Below, in pieces: positions 60,618 through 64,000 of a stretch of 64,000 nt of DNA. The position numbers were made by a program, and so were the translations under genes. The stretch comes from Phytophthora colocasiae (Eukaryota > Oomycota > Peronosporomycetes > Peronosporales > Peronosporaceae): positions 1,178,001-1,242,000 of the forward strand of contig JAGKQI010000078.1 of NCBI GenBank assembly GCA_018806915.1. The letters run 5' to 3'. The notes under the pieces are model-generated. The model did no database searches and was not told the origin of the DNA. It was given only the letters and a program-made list of their open reading frames with translations. Every line of letters starts with the position of its first letter. Positions within the stretch are counted from its first letter, which is position 1.

Positions 60618-62319
60618 AAGAAGGCGCAGCCTTAGGTGCCGGTGGCACCATGATGACCGAGGAGACCGCCATGACAACGTTGGCGAGGATGACTGAGATT
60701 TTTGGCACAGCAACGCCATGAGAAGACCCAACTGCTTCCAGAACCAGCAAAGCGTATGTTGGAGCGCATGAGACCCACTGAGAGACGGGGGTGGAAGGCA
60801 TCTCGATGCCGACATACAACGGACGACTTGTAGAACCGCTTTAAGTGTTTCTACACCAAGTTCAGCTTTACCTGAGCGCAAAAAATATCGACGTCAGCGC
60901 AGAGGAAAATCAGACCCGACTTGTGGCCATGGTGGCGTCCAACCTGAAAGGCCAAGCTGCGGCAGGTATACATTCCACCAAGGCGAGTTCGCTACCCTGA
61001 ACGCCTTGGCTGAAGCACTGCAGACAGAGTTCGTTCCGCCGGATCTGCAGGAGCGTCTTCGAGGTGAACTGATGAACCTGAAGCAGATACAATGTCAAAA
61101 CGTGGAGGATTACGTCGCGAAATATCGCAACATTATCTGTCAAGTCCGTGATATGACTGAAATAGATCGTGTTACCTGGTTCGTGCATGGGTTGGTGACT
61201 CGAACGCGGAAAGAGGTTGCATATCGTCGCTGTGACACAGTGTCGCGAGCAATTTCGGTAGCTCTGGAGTTTGAGCGATTACACTCTCACGAGAAGGGCG
61301 GACGGGGAGATGTTCGACCTCTACGTTCTGATCGGCCAGCTGACGGAGCTGTACCAATGGAAGTTGACAACGTGAACGTACACAACATCTCCCGTGAAGA
61401 TTGTCGACGACGCAATCTGTGTTTCAGATGCAAGCGTCCAGGACATCGTATCAGCAACTGTCGTGTCAGACTGCCGGAGGGCAACCAAGAACGCATTGGT
61501 ACACGCAATCGTCGCTCCATAAACTCAGTGCGGCTTAATTCGACCTCGAATTCAGCTCCATTGGCATTCCGAGGTTACCAAATCAACATGGTAACTGTGC
61601 AAGCACCTACTGCAGCGGACTCCGCACATGAGCTGATCCGCAAAACCGTGAAGGTGAACGGGCAGGAGCTCGTCGCATTGATCGATTGCGGTGCCAACCA
61701 CAATTTGGTGCGACCAGGAATCATCAATGGCCCTGGTTGTGAACATGTTGCATCGGTGGAGAGCTTCGACGGACAAGTCCGCCATGGAGTAACAGTGCGG
61801 GATGTCGTGTCAAGCGTGTCAATGGATGGCATGGTGTACAGCCAAGTTGCTTTCACAGAACATGAGCTGCCTACCAGTCACGATATGATTTTGGGTAAGC
61901 CGTGGCTTACTCGATTCAATCCAACCATTAACTGGCAAACACATGAGGTCAACGTTAAGGCGTCGGCATTTTCGGTATCGGTTTATCCTGACCTAAGTGG
62001 TGCATACCTTCAGCTGCCATTGAAGGAGGGCCAGACTGGTACATGTAGAGGGCGCTACGACCTTTATCACGTAACGGTGACAGCGCCTAGTGGTATCGCG
62101 CACTCCAACGATATCGTAAAGCTCCTCGAAGACTTCGAGGACGTATTCCCGAAGTCTCTGCCGACTGGACTCCCACCCGAGCGGCGTGTGGAGTTCGAGC
62201 TGAATATGAAGGCCGATGCAACTAGCACGAGAGCTCCATTTCGGTTATCGAAGACGGAGCAGGACGCGTTGCAGATTTTTCGTAGAAGACCTGCTCGAGA
62301 AAGAATGGGTCGAGATTAG
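60618..62319 (+). pseudogene. Gypsy-3 gag and protease
   Basis: The gag start may be ATG 60615-60617 or nearby (MEEGAALGAGG). After frame changes near 60720, 60840 and 60960 the gag core is readable (LVAMVASNLKGQAAAG, then ALQTEFVPPDLQERLRGELM in the open frame from 61006). A zinc knuckle CFRCKRPGHRISNC (CX2CX4HX4C) and the protease VALIDCGANHNLV with a later MILGKPWLTRFNP follow. An extra T in the ATTTTT at about 62277 breaks the frame shortly before reverse transcriptase. Confidence 0.82.
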
Positions 62320-62339
62320 CGATTCGCCCTGGGTGTGAC

Positions 62340-64000
62340 CCGCGCACCGGAAAACAGCAAAGTCGTGGGGAATGGATCCGATCTGGAAACACAAAGTCTC
62401 CGATACGCTGGGTGGTTGACTACCGCTACCTAAACAGCCAAACGCTCATACCAAAGATACCGTTGCCCAACATCGAAGAGCTGTTCGACAAGATGGCCGC
62501 CGCTGTGATATTCAGTGTGCTGGATCTTGCCCAAGGCTATCACCAGATGCGTGTGAAGCCTGACAGCAGGCCCTACACAGCCTTTCGCTCGGCCAGACAA
62601 AAACCTATCACTGGTGTGTGGCCCCGATGGGCGTGGCAGGCATGCCCGGGATTTGGTCGCGTTTGATGCGTCTCCTCTTGGGAAAGTTTTCTTTTGTGGT
62701 TGTGTATCTCGATGACATCTGCATCTACTCGAAGTCGATGTCTGAGCACCTTCAGCATCTCCAGGCAGTGTTTGAAGTGCTTCGGCAGGAGAAACTTTAC
62801 GCTCGTAAGGAAAAATGTTCTTTTGCTCAGGACTCTGTGAACTTTCTCGGACACACCATTTCAAAGGAGGGTCTGTCAGTGGATAAGAGGAAGACAGCGG
62901 CAATCGAGCAGTGGAGAGTTCCAACTTCGGTGAAAGAATTGCAGAGTTTCCTGGGGTTGGCTGGCTACTTTCGGAGGTTCATCCACCGATTCGCCGACAT
63001 CGTTCTTCCGCTTAGTGAGCTAGTGAAGAAGGACAAAGAGTGGTCGTGGACGGAGTATCAGGAGAACGCATTCTTACTCATCAAGGCAGCACTGCAACAA
63101 GCTCCGATTTTGCAACTGCCGAATTTTGCGGAAGAATTCGTGGTGACAACCGATGCTTCGAAGCAGTGCTGTGGTGGTGTGCTCTCCCAGCGCAAGAATG
63201 ACTTTGATCACCCCATCGCGTTCTACTCCAAAAAACTCGGTAAACACGAACTCAACTGGCCAGCACATGAAAAGGAGCTCTTCGCAATTAAACTCGCGCT
63301 TTCGAAGTGGCGTCACTATCTACATGGGCGACATTTTCTGGTATACACAGACAATATCGCGTGTCGATGGTTCCTTCAGCACCCGACTGTTACGTCGAAA
63401 CTCGTTCGTTGGTTGGACTTTTTTGCACAGTTTGACTTTGAGCTGCATCACGTCAAGGGCGTTCAAAATATTATGGCCGACGCACTATCGCGCCATGATC
63501 CTGATCCTGATGACAATGTGCGGGGTGGAGATGTGGGAGACAGTGAGGCAGTGATGCAGCCTGAACGGAACGTGTCGATAAATTCGTTCACGGTGCACAC
63601 CTGCGATTCTGAGTGCCTCGACGCTCAAGCCCGCATCCATGAACGTCAGGAGGTGATGAATGCGCTGGCGGCACAGAGCTCCTACGACTTGCACCTTTTG
63701 TTAGATGACCAGTCACGGGGGGAGGGTGAATGCAAGTACCCCGCTGTGCCTCAGCGTCTCGTGGAGTTAGTGGTGAATAGCTCAGCACGACGATCGACAA
63801 CGATATCGATTTCAGATGAGACTCGGACGCTCTTCACAAACGGTTATCGCGTTGACCCAGCCTACAGAGCAATACTGAAGGAGAAGTCACTACAAGTGGA
63901 TGAGGCACTACTGTACTACAAGAATGGCTTGGTGTTTCGCCGAACGGAAGGTGCAGTCGACCAGGTGTGCGTTCCTAACAGTGACATATTGCGGACACAG
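62340..64000 (+). pseudogene. Gypsy-3 reverse transcriptase and RNase H (runs off the edge)
   Basis: Reverse transcriptase starts WVVDYRYLNSQT, then FSVLDLAQGYHQMRV; a frameshift in the A-run at about 62597 precedes MGVAGMPGIWSRLM. From there one frame is open to the window end, with the catalytic VVVYLDDICIYSK, FLGLAGYFRRFI, RNase H (VTTDASKQCCGGVL, WPAHEKELFAI, YTDNIACRWF, MADALSRH) and the spacer before the integrase zinc finger. The long open stretch has no stop in the last 1.3 kb, so this part may be intact. Confidence 0.85.

Larger units (their letters stand above)
60031..64000 (+). mobile_element. Gypsy-3 LTR retrotransposon, cut by the window end
   Basis: Gag, protease, reverse transcriptase and RNase H of a Ty3/gypsy element read rightwards off the edge. 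The 5' LTR probably ends at 60492 (...GTCGACA), since TGGTAGCACTTGTTGG at 60495 looks like a tRNA 3'-end primer site; its left boundary cannot be set without the other LTR, so the start given is approximate. Its reverse transcriptase has YLDD and its protease DCGA, unlike Gypsy-1 and -2, so it is a separate lineage. Confidence 0.75.

Noticed and set aside
1..64000. tRNA, rRNA or CRISPR loci.
   Set aside because: None seen on either strand; the only tRNA-related sequences are the primer-binding sites of the retrotransposons.

Overview
The window is eukaryotic and almost certainly from an oomycete of the Phytophthora type. It carries Crinkler (CRN) effector genes with the LQLFLAK-type header and the HVLV motif, short phase-clean introns of about 60-95 bp, an oomycete-like initiator in front of a CRN gene, and a very high load of nested LTR retrotransposons. 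The host genes form a small effector cluster that has been duplicated, inverted and broken up by transposons. Element names (Copia-1, Gypsy-2 etc.) are local to this annotation.

Layout. 1-9718: a CRN tail fragment and a NEK-like kinase pseudogene; Copia-1 (690-8423, minus, TSD ACTGT) sits in the kinase's first intron, has a 442-bp TA-flanked MITE in its 3' LTR, and carries an antisense chromodomain/cysteine-peptidase-like reading frame. 10020-27152: a Gypsy remnant, a 3' fragment of ELP6, and Copia-3 (TSD AAGAA), of which a 7.4-kb piece is tandemly duplicated (10426-17845 and 17846-25245). 27158-36506: CRN-A (minus, split by Copia-2, TSD GTTCG), CRN-B (plus) and a second NEK-like kinase pseudogene. 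36507-38097: small fragments (DUF3160-like, a CRN upstream segment joined to an ankyrin fragment). 38098-43818: Gypsy-2 with a chromodomain (TSD GATAC). 43824-47180: an inverted copy of the CRN-B/CRN-A/ELP6 block, with an apparently intact six-exon ELP6 gene (46925-47969) and an uninterrupted CRN-A frame. 47994-48950: two related minus-strand ORFs. 49194-55245: Copia-5 (minus, TSD GAGAC). 56191-60030: a hAT transposase gene split by a 1.8-kb Mutator-like element (57510-59301, 10-bp TSD) that carries an SDHA fragment and an RS-rich segment. 60031-64000: Gypsy-3, running off the right edge.

How the parts relate. The ancestral host block was ELP6 (one strand) beside a head-to-head CRN-A/CRN-B pair sharing a 267-bp intergenic region, followed by a NEK-like kinase. 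It exists here as a left copy, an inverted right copy, and a third partial copy (CRN tail plus kinase) at the window start. Most insertions have exact target-site duplications, and the uninterrupted paralogue confirms the empty site in three cases (Copia-2, Copia-3, Gypsy-2). Three of the four Copia elements use a primer-binding site complementary to the anticodon stem-loop of initiator tRNA-Met; the gag start codon of two of them lies inside that site. Many frame breaks are single-base changes in homopolymers and could be assembly errors as well as real decay.
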